The position numbers and the translations under genes are program-made. Positions 53,111-64,000 of a stretch of 64,000 nt of DNA are shown piece by piece. Each line of letters opens with the position of its first letter. Position 1 is the stretch's first letter. Source of the DNA: Todiramphus chloris collaris (Eukaryota; Chordata; Aves; Coraciiformes; Alcedinidae); NCBI GenBank assembly GCA_025345505.1, contig JANVCC010000174.1, forward strand, positions 3,816,893 through 3,880,892, given 5' to 3'. The notes under the pieces were generated by a model. The model was not told the DNA's origin, ran no database searches, and saw nothing but the letters and a program-made list of their open reading frames with translations.

Positions 53111-56100
53111 TCCTTACTTGTGGGAAGAAAGAGCTTGTGCTGTAAACTGCTAGCACTGAGAGAGTGAAAACAAGGCACACCCAAGAGCACAACCTCAGGC
53201 TTTTACGGTTTTTTCCTTTTTGAGCTACTTGGGAAAGCAGGCTAAAAAAAATTGAGTGAAAATTAAGTACTTGAATGCAGATTCAGGCATTTCTGGATTT
53301 GAAATAGAAATTGATTTTCTTCTTTCTCCAAGTGTCTAAAGTGAGCTTTGCTATCTAGAATGAGGTGAGATATCTTTGCAACTGTGCATGCTTTTCTACA
53401 GCTCCCCTTTCCCCCCAGCAAGATAAAAAGAGCTGGGGCATTTTCTGTTCTAAATTTTGACTGATCAGAACAAAATGTTTTCCTAGTGATGTGGTTTTGC
53501 ACCTAAGCATGTTTTTGTGCACTGGATTTAACCTTAGGATGTAATATTTCATAAAACATTTATTGTCTTCTCCATTTTTATAGAGCACAATTCCCCTGTG
53601 ACACTTTCTTTTCATTGTCTGTTCTGAATACGATTCAAAGGCTTCTCTCACAGTTTGAATTTTAGTTGTGGGTAAAGGAAAAAGCCTCCGCTATGTGCAA
53701 CAAAATTAGAACTATTTTTGCTTAGGGAGACATTTACTAACAGGTAAAGATAATTAGAATCAGAGCCAGGAGACAGCTAAGAGCAAGAATCTGGAAAGTG
53801 ATTCTGTCAGAGCTATTTTATTCCATAAATAAGCTGGTGTTACACAAGCCTAAGTGTCCCATTCATCAATACTGGCAACAGCAGTGATTCTTTTCCCTCA
53901 AAAACTTAATCTGATAAAGTTAAAATGCAGTTAGAAGACAAAGAAATCAAACCTCCTTCCAAGCTATCTGAGGGCTGCAAGGCAGACAAATTATTTTTCT
54001 TTCTCTCCGACTCTTACTGTATCCAGCCCCTACTGATGCTTCACTCTGGATGCTGCAGGTTTACCACTTAATGCTCTACAAAGATTATAATGCATCCATT
54101 ATAAAAGGCACTGTAAGATGTACCACTTCACTTATATTGTTAACGAGCTCGGCTATAAAGGGATTTGCAACCTGAATTTCGGTACAGAGCCAAGGTATAA
54201 TTTGCTCTGGGATGTAAAGCCTATGAATTATTGAAGCAATTTACTTCCAAGTCTGCATTTTCATTTTGAGCAAAAGTGCTCGTGATGAGTGCATGTGTGT
54301 GTGAGAGGACAGAGACAGGACTGCAAGCTGCTGACAGTGATGTAAGCACCAACTTCTCCAGCAGTACATCTCCGCAGCCTAGGCTCTTTCACACAGCCAG
54401 CAAATAACAACAGAAGATAACTGGCAAAATGATCATTTTGGACGAATGAGAGAAGAAAAATTGCACACTGAACGGTGCCAAATAAGCACCAAATTCAAAT
54501 CACAATTAAAAATGCACTTTGGGTAATTACAGGGAGGGGCTATTCCCTTGGAGATGTCACAAAGCTTGTGCAGATATAATCAGACTTGAGTGGATCTAGC
54601 AATGGTGAAAAGCACTGGCCTTTCAAATCCGAGTTCTTAGATCCTCCATCCAGCTGAGCATAACCTGCTGTGGGACCAAGCCTCTCTACTCGATGTTCTT
54701 TTGAAATTTTGTTCCTTATGGAAGTGAGGCTTTGTAATCACAGTCAAATCTGTGTCTCCTCTCCTTCCACTCTCCACACCCAGCTAGAAATTTCTGACTC
54801 CACTGACCAGTTTCCAGCAAGGTGGTAGAGAACTGGACGTTTCAAAGATGTGAAGCTTCTAAATGTTTTGTGAATACAGGAGCTATGTAGAGAAGAGGGC
54901 TCTTTCAATACACCCACAACAAGAAAGACTCCAGCCTGAGCTCACCCTTTGTAGGCACTGGAGAATGTAAAGAAAGTTTAAGAACAGTCCTTTCCCTCCT
55001 TTCCCTTTTATACACTCAATAAACACTAAGGAACTGTAAGTCTGTCTGGCTTGGGAGCTTTTGAAAATAGCCCCCTTACTGCTTGAGCCTCATTAAGAGC
55101 ATCAACAGCAAAACAAAACTTTCCAGATCTATAGAGTCAGATCCCATACTGAGAGGTAAACAGAGGTTTGCAGAACACAAAGCAAAAGTCAAAAGAGAAA
55201 CTTTTATGGAAATCAGCACTAGAAATGAAGACAGAGCATTCCTCTCCCATTCTACAGTTTTGGATGGGGAGTTTTAAAACATCAGTTAAAATGAAGAAGT
55301 GAATTTCAACTTACCATACAGTAAGGCTAGCAGCTCACAGTGCCCTCTTCCCACTAATACTACAAACAGACCTGTTGAGCAGAAGCTGTCTACTAAGGCT
55401 ATTTTTGTAGACATTAAGAAAGTCTGCCCTTCTCTGACTTGCCCAATTAAACAGAAAAGACCCAGGTGATCAATGGACTCTCTTTTCCATTCTACTTCCT
55501 GCTATTTAGCCTTACATAAGGCATATGGGAGCAACATTTTCAAGCTGTTGCTTGTGCAGACCAGGATGCAGGAGACCTCCCTTGTAATTCTTTTTTCTGA
55601 TATTAGTTCATTAAGGGGTTGTTTTCTCTCACTGTGTTCCCACATGCAACAGTGATTCTAATTGATGAACTGGACTTTCTACATGAATATAAACTGCTCT
55701 CAAGATGGGAAGAGAGCTCATTGTTTGCTGTGGGAATTTAAATGGTATTTGTAAATCCTCTAGTCATGATCTTGCTGTTTGGAGGGATGTAATTTCTGCA
55801 GTGATATTGGGCTGAAGAAAGCTGTTAAGTGGAGATGTAAATAATGAACAGTTGCAGGGTAATCTGCCTCTCAAAGACAGAGGGCCAGGGCCAGCTTTGG
55901 TTATCAGCTTTCTGTGTGGGGTCAGATGATTTTGATAAAGGGCTGAGACATCACTATTGAAAACATTTTGAGGAGCAAACTGAGCTGGTTTTGATGTGCA
56001 AAGAAAATTCTGTGTTCCTGCAGGCTGATTAGGTCAGTAGTTCACGTTAACAAATAATTTATGCTTGAATCAATGAACCACGGTATAAGGCAAGAGCCTA

Positions 56101-58304
56101 GGCAAGACACAAGACTTTTTCTTAGGTGTTAGAAAGAAAACACCAGATTATGCCCTTCTTCCCAGGAAGTCAGGGGAAAACTAAATGCTTTATTCACTGT
56201 GCTATGTCCACAACATTGGCTTCCTATGTACAGACTCAGTTCCTGCAATGTTACTGACTCTTTGCCCACTCTGTACTTCCATGAAGAATAGGCACGTCCA
56301 GTCGCTTTCCTTCTATCTGGGCAATGACTTGTGGAAGTGTGTCATTAAAGGCACGGGCAACAGATTACTGCAGGACAATTCTGAGCAGGCTGGACTGGCA
56401 ACAGAGGCGCTCAGGGTGAGAGAGGTGTTTCTAGGAATCCAGGTGGTAACGGGGCCAGATCTGATTTGTAAGCACTCCACGGGCACTCAGGGTTTGGGCT
56501 GGGGTCTTGCAGTTAGAACGATCATCCCCATCACCAAAGGGAAGCAGATCCCCCTGCAGTTGGGTAGATAGCCTGTCCCTTTCTGCTGACAGCTCACAAG
56601 ACAGAAGTGTTGTGCAAGCAGATGCATGAAGGGAAGTCAAACCGTTGTTAAGTATTCCCCCCTCCTCTTCAAGCAAGCTCAGTCCCTGCGCTGCAGTGAT
56701 CTCTGAAGGACTGAGCAAACCCAAGCCTTAGAAGCACCCTCTCTTTGCAGCACCAAGAGCTCGTTTCTCACGGAGCTGTTGCCAGTGGTGAGCCAACGCC
56801 ATACCCCCTGAGAAGTGAAGCACTGCCCTCTTGTGTCAGTCGCTATTTTTTCATTTGCCGGGTTTTCTATCCCTGTTTCTATGAGTGAGTGACCACTCAG
56901 ACATTTCTCTCCAACAGATATTTCTTCTCTGGAAAGGCAGAGGATTTGTTTCTGAGTATTATCCCGATGGAAAAGTTCAAGAAATAAAAATACATCTGCT
57001 GTAATTGTGTCTTGGAAACAATCAGGACTGGGCGTATATTGCCCTTCCAGCTAGAGATCCAAACAGTTACACTGGGTCATGCCTTGTCTCCATCCTGACA
57101 CAGACAAAGAAGGCAGAGGAGAGAAGAAACCAGGAGATGTACAATTAAGAATGACAGAGACAGAAGAGAAGCAGGTTTGTTAAATGACTCTTTCCTTGCA
57201 ACCCTCATAGGAAGCTATATGGAAGTTAAATATAGAAGCAATGCTTCTCTAGGGAGCCAGACTCACCAACAGCTCACGCACCACGGATGTGGAGCAGAGA
57301 TTTCAGTCTCAGTCCTGTTGGCTGGCAGAGAGATCTTCGTTTTTACATCACTAGTGCTCATTTCACGGGTAGCTCCTGAGTAACGGTTGTCAGAGAACAG
57401 TCTTCTAAAAGCTGTGCAACATTTTGTGCCCACCACTTCTACCGCTTATTAATGACAGACACCTGAAGGACTGTTCTGAAATGATGCTTAGCAGCTACCC
57501 TTGCTATCAGCACTCCATGAAGAAGCTTTCCTAAAGAGTCATTTCTTTGGACTGTTGCCCAGCTTGTACTAGGATATTTTGTATTTACAACTTATTCTAG
57601 ATGGCACAGCTAGGCCATGCTTCGCATCATCCTGCACCTTACTGAGCTCATCCACCCGCTAAACTGGCGAAAGACGCCAGGGGTTTTTATTTTCTGTGCT
57701 GAGACCCTAGCACCTGAGCACAGAACAAAATACAAAGGCATCTTTCAAATATCTGAAGTTTTAGAACACATTAGTAATACCTAACCACGCGTGCAAGCAT
57801 CCCCTTGAAAATTATTTGTACTTTAACTGGCAAAAATAACTAGGAAAAGGATCCCACCCACAAGCCAGCTTATCTTGAAAATAGAAGTTTGATTCAAAAA
57901 GCCTCAAAACCAGTCCTTTCAGGACTCATGACCACCAACAAAAAAGTATCTTTTCTGATCTGTCTCATGCCTTGTTTCTAGTTGTGTAACACAACATACT
58001 GTGTTTCCCTCTCTCACTTTCCTGTCCTTTTTTGCCACCTTCCTGCAGTTTGAAGAGCACGTGCCATTATGTAGCAATTTGCTCTCCTGCAATTTTCTCA
58101 GCAGTTAATGTTCTCAAAAGAAGAGAAACTAGAGAGGTTATTCAGTGTGACTTGCTAGGATTCCCCTTTCCACTCCAGTTTGGGAAGCTTCAGTTCCGGA
58201 ACAGTAACTTGCTTTGTACTGTTCTGACTGTTCACGTGTGTTCCCAAGATGGCAAAATTCCCCTGACCTTCTTTACTGCCATATGCTGGGTACAAGGAAT
58301 AGAT

Positions 58305-58310
58305 TTTATT
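58305..58310 (-). terminator. TMEM52: Polyadenylation signal AATAAA, probable TMEM52 end
   Basis: The plus strand TTTATT gives AATAAA on the minus strand, about 260 nt past the TMEM52 stop codon. It is the first good signal downstream, so the 3'UTR would be about 0.28 kb. Confidence 0.5.
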
Positions 58311-58568
58311 TAAATAGAAGATGAACAAGCATTCATGTCCCACTTTTACAAGTATTTTAAAACTGCTGCCCTTTTACTTCATTTCATATCCTCGAAGAAG
58401 CTTTACCAGGAGATTACAGAAGAAATGTTTTCTGCGATTGCTGACAGATTATTACAAGGGCCTGAGAGAAAACATCTTTCCATCATAACCTGCTTATAAA
58501 ATTAACCTCTTCGTGTCTTCTTTAACTCTTACAGTCCTTCCCTTCCTTTAGTTCCCATCTGAGATGAG

Positions 58569-58888
58569 TCAGAGCTGCGGCTGTCCTTGTGTTGCATCTT
58601 CTGGATTTTCTGAGTTTGCTGGTGCTGCTGGATCTCTGCTGGTTGTACCAGGTGAATACTGGCTGGGACTCAGCTCACCCGGGGTCACCTCTCCAGGGAT
58701 GTCATTCAGTTTCTGGCTTCTCTGTGCTACTTCAATGTATTGTTTCCCCGTTTGGACAGCTTCATCATAAGAAGGTGGTAACTCCATTGCATAGAGACTG
58801 TAAGCTGGAGGGGACACAATATGCTTTTCCATGTCCACAAATATCGAAGGAATAGGGGCACTTAGAGGGTACTGAAATGAGCTATATG
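58569..58888 (-). CDS. TMEM52: TMEM52 last coding exon (cytoplasmic tail)
   Basis: The acceptor CTTTTCTTCACAG is followed by CA TAT AGC TCA, completing a Ser codon with the T of the previous exon. It encodes YSSFQYPLSAPIPS ... then SPPAYSLYAMELPPSYDEAV and a Ser/Pro/Glu/Gln-rich tail ending GQPQL before TGA. Two PPxY motifs are visible. It is 320 nt including the stop. Confidence 0.92.
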
Positions 58889-61396
58889 CTGTGAAGAAAA
58901 GGGATTAAAAAAAAATTAAATAACTGCACGGAATGCTGGTATAAAATGATCTAATCCTGCTTTTATCCCAAGAAATTATGGGCTCATTTTTGTGGTATCA
59001 GAACATAGGTACCATATACTAGAAGCTATCAGTATAGAATTACCCAGGATGGAATCTATCCATTCTCCAAAAGAAAGCAGGAGAGTAAATGTCTCTGCAT
59101 CTCACCACCTAGTAATTACTGTGAAATACCCAACATAGGACATGTAAATCCCACTTGTCTCTCTTACTGTGCTGCCCCAGTGATGAGATGATCAGAAAGT
59201 CCCCGTTACTCAAGGGCTAGACACAGGATTCTAGGCACACGTGTGTTCAATAGCCAAGCAGCACTGAATAGGTGACTCCCAGAGGATACTTACAGGTCAC
59301 TGTGCTGTGGGCAGTGCTCTCACTGTCAATAGCAACAACTGGCAAATCATAAGGGTGCCTAGAGAACGTCTCAACTGGAAACCTCTTCTTCTGGCAGCAG
59401 AACTTGATGCAGCTTGCTGTGACCCCACAGAGCAGGAGCAGGAACAGAGCCAGCAAGAGTAACCTTAGAGAAGAAGTGAGAATAGCATCATTTCATTGCT
59501 TATGTTTTACTTCTTCCAGAGCTGAACATAATTTCACTCTAAATGGGTGAAAGCCAGGCCAAAGCTCCTAGGTTTAGTTCTGAATGGGTGCAGGATCCTG
59601 AATTAGAAAGTTGGATGACAACCACTTAATCACAAGTTGAAGTACTACTGACCATCGGTACAATCCCTTCTAGCTCACAGATGCTGTAATGCTAATTACT
59701 GTGTGTTGAATTCTCAGCTCAACGGCCAGAGCAGGTGTGTACTGGGAGGGAAATTCAAGGACAAACTTTCCTAGGATCTGTATTTATAAATAAGCACAGA
59801 AATTACATTTTGCAGTATCTTGAAAATGCAATTCTATTGTTTAACCAAGTTTATCAGTTTGTAGTGTGTGTAGGCAGATGTGCTAGCGCTTCAGGTTCTC
59901 CTCTCAGCTGAAACTCTCTCTTCCCACCCACCAGTTCCTCAAATTAATTCACTCTTCTCATGAGCTCGGCGAGCAGTAAGACATGACATGAGAGGATGAA
60001 GTAGTAAGGAATGTCTGAAGGTCCTGTAAAGGAGCAGGTCGCAGGACAACGTTGCAGCACACCCACAGTGGCTCGACAGGAATTGCTGTGTGATAGATCA
60101 TGCTCCTGAATTTCTCATTAGGATTATTTTCTACTCTGAACATGTATAGAAGTGGCCTCAGTAGCATTCTGCTCTTTTTTCCAAACTGTAGGCAGTTCTT
60201 GCCCATAAGAATCATGAAACCCCAAACCCCCTCTTTTATTTAATCAAGAGTGTATTTCTGTTACTATTAGAGTCAGATACACACAGAAAGACTGCACTCA
60301 GTTTAAAGGTTGGTTTTGGGGGCCTCAAACTGCCACAAATTTCATGCGTTTTCTTGCAAAATACTGGTGTGGGAAAACACTGTCAGGCAACTGAAAACCG
60401 TGTGTGAGCAGCACATGCTGCCCGCTGGAACCCTGCCCTGAAGCGCTCCTGCAGCGCGAGGAGCATTTCCTCACCACCAGCCTGGCAGTGTGTCCTTGCA
60501 CTCCAGGAGCTGCACAGCAGTGTCCCCTGCGAAATCATCCTGCTTCCATGTGCTGCTGCCTTCGGATGGAGGCACTGAGGTAAAAGCAGCTCGACAGGAT
60601 AAATCTCAGCACTAGCTCATTACCTTTCAGGATTTCAACGCTTCCTAATTACAGAAGCCTCCTTAAAATATTTATGTAGCTATGTATTTTTAAACAGTTC
60701 TATGTATCAGCATCTTCTAAGAAAGCGAAGAATATCAACCAAAATTTACAGGAAAAGGAATCGACTCACTCTGTGTGCTACCATCTAAGTTAATACACTG
60801 ACAGAACCCAAGCTATGACAATAACGCTAGGATACGTACAACACGTTAGGCAAGAGACCAATCCACTTGTGGCAAGAGCTGAGCTTTTTACTTAACACTA
60901 TTTTCCTGCTTTCCACCATTCAAACAGCCAGCAAATGGGTTTGCAATCAGCGGAGTTCAGAATGAAAACACAACACTAGAGCCAACGACCTCCTGTCCCG
61001 TAAAGGGACTGCTCTGCTTTGGCAGAGCCCAGCCCCAACCAGGCCACGCCGTGTGCTGCCCTTGCGTTCCGCAGGGGTGTCTGGGTAGGAGGAATAAACA
61101 AGCCCTGCAGTGAAACTGCGGTGCTTTCAGAAAGGAAAGATGACCTGTGTCTGGATGAATGCCGTACCCTGCCTGACACCTTATCTCCCCTGGGCTCTCT
61201 TCTCTAATATGTTCCACTGGCAGCTTTCATAAACCCGAGGAGAAACCCTGTCCTGTGTCCTGTCGGAGAGAAGAGTCCATTGCCTTACTACAATTACTGT
61301 TCATAATAACTTCAAATTACTCTGGGTTAGTAAGATTAATAATAAACTTACCAGACATACCACAGACTTGTCCAATTAGACATGTTCTGAGGGCAT
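58569..61396 (-). CDS. TMEM52: Transmembrane protein 52 (three firm exons; 5' end unresolved)
   Basis: This is a small single-pass type I membrane protein of uncertain function. Joining 61352-61396, 59294-59463 and 58569-58888 (complement) keeps phase across GT-AG introns and gives about 178 aa to the TGA stop. In order: a short ectodomain (CPQNMSNWTSLWYVW) with two N-glycosylation sequons (NMS, NWT); a Leu-rich membrane segment ending LLLLCGVTASC; a cysteine cluster (CIKFCC) suited to palmitoylation; the conserved STVTSYSS and QYPL segment; then SPPAYSLY and LPPSYDEAV, two PPxY motifs of the type bound by WW-domain proteins such as NEDD4-family ligases. These features match my recollection of mammalian TMEM52, as does its position beside GNB1. 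Human TMEM52 is about 209 aa, so about 30-40 N-terminal residues, including the signal peptide, are missing from what I can join. Confidence 0.9.
58889..59293 (-). other. TMEM52: TMEM52 intron (405 nt)
   Basis: GTAAGT donor and TTCACAG acceptor. Nothing else recognised. Confidence 0.85.
59294..59463 (-). CDS. TMEM52: TMEM52 exon encoding the membrane segment
   Basis: The acceptor CTTCTCTAAG precedes G TTA CTC TTG. It encodes LLLLALFLLLLCGVTASC, then IKFCCQKKRFPVETF and the segment ending STAHSTVT, with donor ACCT|GTAAGT. It is 170 nt. The basic stretch (QKKR) after the hydrophobic run places this side in the cytoplasm. Confidence 0.92.
59464..61351 (-). other. TMEM52: TMEM52 intron (1.9 kb)
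   Basis: GTAAGT donor and CTCTAAG acceptor. Open frames at 59958-60215 and 60957-61217 are chance. No repeat was assigned. Confidence 0.82.
61352..61396 (-). CDS. TMEM52: TMEM52 juxtamembrane ectodomain exon
   Basis: A 45-nt exon. The acceptor TTCCTTCACAG is followed by A TGC CCT CAG, and the donor is GTCTG|GTAAGT. It encodes CPQNMSNWTSLWYV plus two bases of Trp. The (S)LWYVW motif just before the membrane span is characteristic of TMEM52 and TMEM52B. Too short to be seen as an open frame alone. Confidence 0.85.
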
Positions 61397-61866
61397 CTGT
61401 GAAGGAAGGAAGATGATTCACTGATTCAAATATCTACAGGCAAACAGCAAATGTATGACAGGGAATAAATTTCACACGATTCCTGAGGTGTAAGAGGGAA
61501 AGCAATGGGTAAGAGTCCGGAGCAAAAACCCTTTAGATTTAGTTTCAGAGGACTGTTCTTCATAGCTGGAATATCACTCCAGTTGAGAACATGCAAATAA
61601 TCCCACCGTAAAAGCTGGCTTCTAAGTCAATAGATGTTTTTACAAAGTGGTACTTGACTGTTGCTTAGGAGAGAACTACACCTGCTGGATTCTCGGCAAA
61701 AAAATCAAAGCATTATCTAAAGTTAACTGAGATGAGATACCCAATACCAGAAGCCTGTCTGAAAATGTCAGTTTAAGACAACTGCTTATTTCCCCCCATT
61801 ATTTTTAAATTACTTTTTCATAGCTCCAATGCAAGCAGAAATGTTTTTTCAGATCTACTTACAGTA

Positions 61867-61940
61867 CAAAAAAAAGGCAAACAGCTCCTATTACGTCGCG
61901 GGAGCGCGGCTGCCACGGCAGCGCTGGACGGGGAACTGCA
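61867..61940 (-). other. TMEM52: Candidate TMEM52 upstream exon (option 2)
   Basis: A strong donor (GTACT|GTAAGT near 61865) follows a frame reading RDVIGAVCLFFV, which is hydrophobic like a signal peptide. It is phase-compatible with the juxtamembrane exon. The frame has no ATG back to a TGA near 62030. It cannot be spliced after option 1 in phase using the nearby AGs, so the two exclude each other. The left end given is nominal. Confidence 0.2.
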
Positions 61941-62235
61941 CACAGTGAATCTCTCCTAACAGGACAATGCTTTTGGGCACAGAAAAGGATCTGCCAAGTG
62001 ACTTTTCCGAAGATGACACTTCAGAGTTATTTTGAAAGAGCGTGGATCGTTCACCTTCATCTGCAGAGCAAGGCCAGCCAAGTCAAATTTGTACGCTGGG
62101 AACGATCTTGGAGGTAAAAAAAGCAGCAGTAAGGGCGGTCAGCCGTCAGCGAGCCATCGCTCCATCTGCTGATGCCGCTCGGTCACAGCGGGCACGAACG
62201 TGGTAACAAATATTTGAAAACTGGTGATTACTCAC

Positions 62236-62280
62236 TGATCAGAGTTCTTGGCAGTTATTCTCAGAAGAACAGAGAGATGC
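62236..62280 (-). CDS. TMEM52: Candidate TMEM52 upstream exon (option 1)
   Basis: On the minus strand CCCTTTCCTAG is followed by a 45-nt segment ending GATCA|GTGAGT. Both splice sites are strong. It leaves two bases (CA) that join the A of the next exon to make Gln, giving ...AKNSDQ-CPQN. This resembles the SDQ-CPPQ I recall in human TMEM52, which is why I prefer it. It has no ATG, so a further 5' exon with the signal peptide would be required, and I could not find one. Confidence 0.4.
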
Positions 62281-62379
62281 CTAGGAAAGGGAAATAACAC
62301 TGCAGCAGATAAGCAGGTGGCCAAAGGAGAAGCACTTCATTTATCTGCTGTGCCTGCTCGGCAGAGTCCAGCGCTGGGG

Positions 62380-62920
62380 GTCTGGGGTCCACAGCCCCCG
62401 ACGCTGCGGCAGCAACTTCCAGGCGTCCACCTTGAAGCAGGGTGGGTGCAGCCACTGGGGCTTCTTCAAGGACAAACGGGGAGCCCTCGGTAGGCAGTGC
62501 CCGGGGAGGCAGCTCAATAAATACCCGTCCGTTATCACGCGGGGTGCCGTGACCGGCGGCGGGGGGAGAGGCGCGGCCGGCGGGGGCGAGCGCCGGGTAG
62601 GGCGGCCCGGGGCCCTGCCCCTGCCCCTGCCCCTGCCCCTGCCCCTGCCCCTGCCCCGGCCCCTGCCCCTGCCCCTGCCCCTGCCCCTGCCCCGGCCCCG
62701 GCCCCGTGCTGGGCTCGGCCCCGGGAAGCAAACCCGCCATCGGAGCCGAGGGACGAAGCCCGGCCGCAGGGCTCCCGAGCGAGGCGGGCAAAGCCGCGGG
62801 GCCCCGCCCGGCTGCCCTGCCTGCCCTGGCCGGGAGGTTGGGAGAGCGATGACAGAAGGGCGGGCGGAACGGAGCGAACTCGGCTTTCGGAGGCTTGGCA
62901 CTGCTGCTCAGCGCTCCTAA
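62380..62920. promoter_or_regulatory. TMEM52: GC-rich CpG island, possible TMEM52 promoter
   Basis: GC and CpG content rise sharply compared with both flanks. It lies upstream of the minus-strand TMEM52 exons, the expected position for its promoter. Several long frames on both strands are open because of composition and the hexamer repeat; none looks like a signal peptide. Confidence 0.5.
62613..62706 (-). repeat. (GGGGCA)n hexamer repeat
   Basis: About 15 tandem copies of CCCTGC on the plus strand, GGGGCA on the minus strand, with a few CCCGGC variants. The minus strand has regularly spaced G4 runs with 2-nt loops, the pattern of G-quadruplex-forming DNA/RNA. It is open in all minus frames, reading Gly-Gln, Gly-Arg or Gly-Ala dipeptides. 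Confidence 0.95.
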
Positions 62921-62960
62921 GAGTGTAACCCATCAGGGCTGCTAGCAGTTCAACAGGCAC

Positions 62961-64000
62961 GCTGTGCTTGTGCCGTGTCAGAGAGATTTTGAAGGAGAAA
63001 TGAGAAAGGAATGAGAAACTAGGTTTATTAGAAGAAACGAAGGCTTGGAAAAGTGGCTAATAATTTCCCTTTTAAAAGTAGTCTCATTAAAACACGTGAA
63101 ACACGACTGAAAAGGTAATGACTGCTCTCTGAAGATTGGTGTGCTCCAAAATAATTTAACTGTGACCAACCTTTCAAATACAGAAATTCAATTAAAACAT
63201 CTGCATGGAGTTTTATAGTTATCTTGCCATGGGAGGAGAATATATTTCAACTTGGGTTGATAGAAGTTTCTTCTATAGGAAGCAGGGACAAGTTCCAATA
63301 CACAAGGGGCAACCATGGCATTGGGAGCAACAGTGGACCTGAGAGCTTGGAAGCACCAGGTTCAATAGACCATTCTCCAGATGACATTCACTACTTCTGC
63401 TCCCAAGGCTCAAACCCAGTGTTTCTAGGCTCAGTAATAGCACGTGGCAAACTGACTATTTTCCTGCAGGACTGCTCAGGGTCATGGGACTATTTCTCAT
63501 TTAGGAAAAGCTGCGTTCATGAGCGTGAAGCAATCTCTAAAGTCACTGGATAAGCAGAACTTGTATTAATAAGATGTGTATGACACTAGTATTTGCTCTC
63601 TCATTTCCTTTCTTGCTTAGAGAGAAGCTAGGTAGAGATTTTAATGATTGTGAAGATCATATCAGAATGTGAATTGCTTTGTTATTAAACTAGAACTGTG
63701 TTGGAGCCAAGAAGTGTATGTTTGCATTTAGAGCCAAATCTGAAAGCACAAGACTTTATGTCCAGTGACCCAAGAGGGATCACAATTGCAGAACTGACTC
63801 TGAAAGCAGAATGTTCAGGCTCTAGGCAAGTGAAGAGTCCCGGTGATGGACCAGCACACAGCTCTCACTGGGTTTAGGTGCTCACTTTCCCACTGCAGTC
63901 AGCTGAGACAAAGAAGCAAGCTGTGTCTGTTGTGGGAAGCCTATTTACTCCACTCTTCTACAGATTGTAAACTTCATTTAAATATTAAATCATGCCCAAT
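62961..64000. other. Right flank with no gene seen
   Basis: AT-rich sequence. The frame at 63224-63553 (+, 109 aa) and a minus frame at 62978-63169 are unlike any family I know. The next gene in mammals (CFAP74, as I recall) is not seen in the window. Confidence 0.6.

Larger units (their letters stand above)
38600..58300. other. Intergenic spacer between GNB1 and TMEM52
   Basis: About 20 kb without a supportable gene. I looked for a calmodulin-like gene, because CALML6 lies here in mammals as I recall, and saw no EF-hand loop (DxDxDG) in any frame. The longest open frame (56185-56571, 128 aa, +) is unlike any family I know. The region has a CR1 fragment, MIR/L3-like remnants and simple repeats, listed separately. 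Confidence 0.7.

Noticed and set aside
56185-56571. 128-residue plus-strand frame in the intergenic spacer
   Set aside because: No recognisable domain, no promoter-like sequence, and no splice or poly-A context. Chance is the simplest explanation.
62261-62791. 176-residue minus-strand frame with a Gly-Gln repeat, considered as TMEM52 exon 1
   Set aside because: It has no signal peptide, is driven by the GGGGCA repeat, and the only nearby donor (CAAG|GTGGAC) leaves the wrong phase for the 62236-62280 exon.

Overview
This is a vertebrate genomic window, most likely from a bird. The genes are intron-rich with GT-AG junctions, a CR1 LINE 3' fragment is present, old MIR-type repeats are scattered through it, and a GC-rich promoter carries a 100-N assembly gap. 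There are no bacterial, phage or organellar features, and the great majority of open frames are chance frames in introns and spacers.

Left half (1 to about 38,600), minus strand: GNB1, the heterotrimeric G-protein beta-1 subunit. All nine coding exons can be read and joined. They total 1,023 nt, which is 340 codons plus a TGA stop, the full length of the family. The coding part lies at 1421-12000. A 3'UTR intron (1094-1415) separates the stop-codon exon from a 3'UTR exon that runs off the left edge. A first-intron region of about 25.6 kb leads back to a CpG island at about 37,294-38,600, which is the likely promoter and first non-coding exon. The island is interrupted by the gap at 37194-37293.

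Middle (about 38,600-58,300): about 20 kb of spacer with no gene I can support. It holds a CR1 fragment, MIR and L3-like remnants, homopolymer tracts and simple repeats. In mammals, as I recall, CALML6 lies between GNB1 and TMEM52; I find no EF-hand coding exon here.

Right end (58,300-62,900), minus strand: TMEM52, a small single-pass membrane protein. Three coding exons are firm: the juxtamembrane ectodomain, the membrane segment, and a cytoplasmic tail with two PPxY motifs. The 5' end is not settled. Two candidate upstream exons compete, and a GC-rich island at about 62,380-62,920 with a (GGGGCA)n repeat on the minus strand may be its promoter.

GNB1 and TMEM52 share an orientation and a conserved neighbourhood rather than a pathway. 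I found no undescribed multi-gene system. The points most worth a second look are the TMEM52 5' end, the G-rich hexamer repeat, the stop-proximal 3'UTR intron and the gapped GNB1 promoter.
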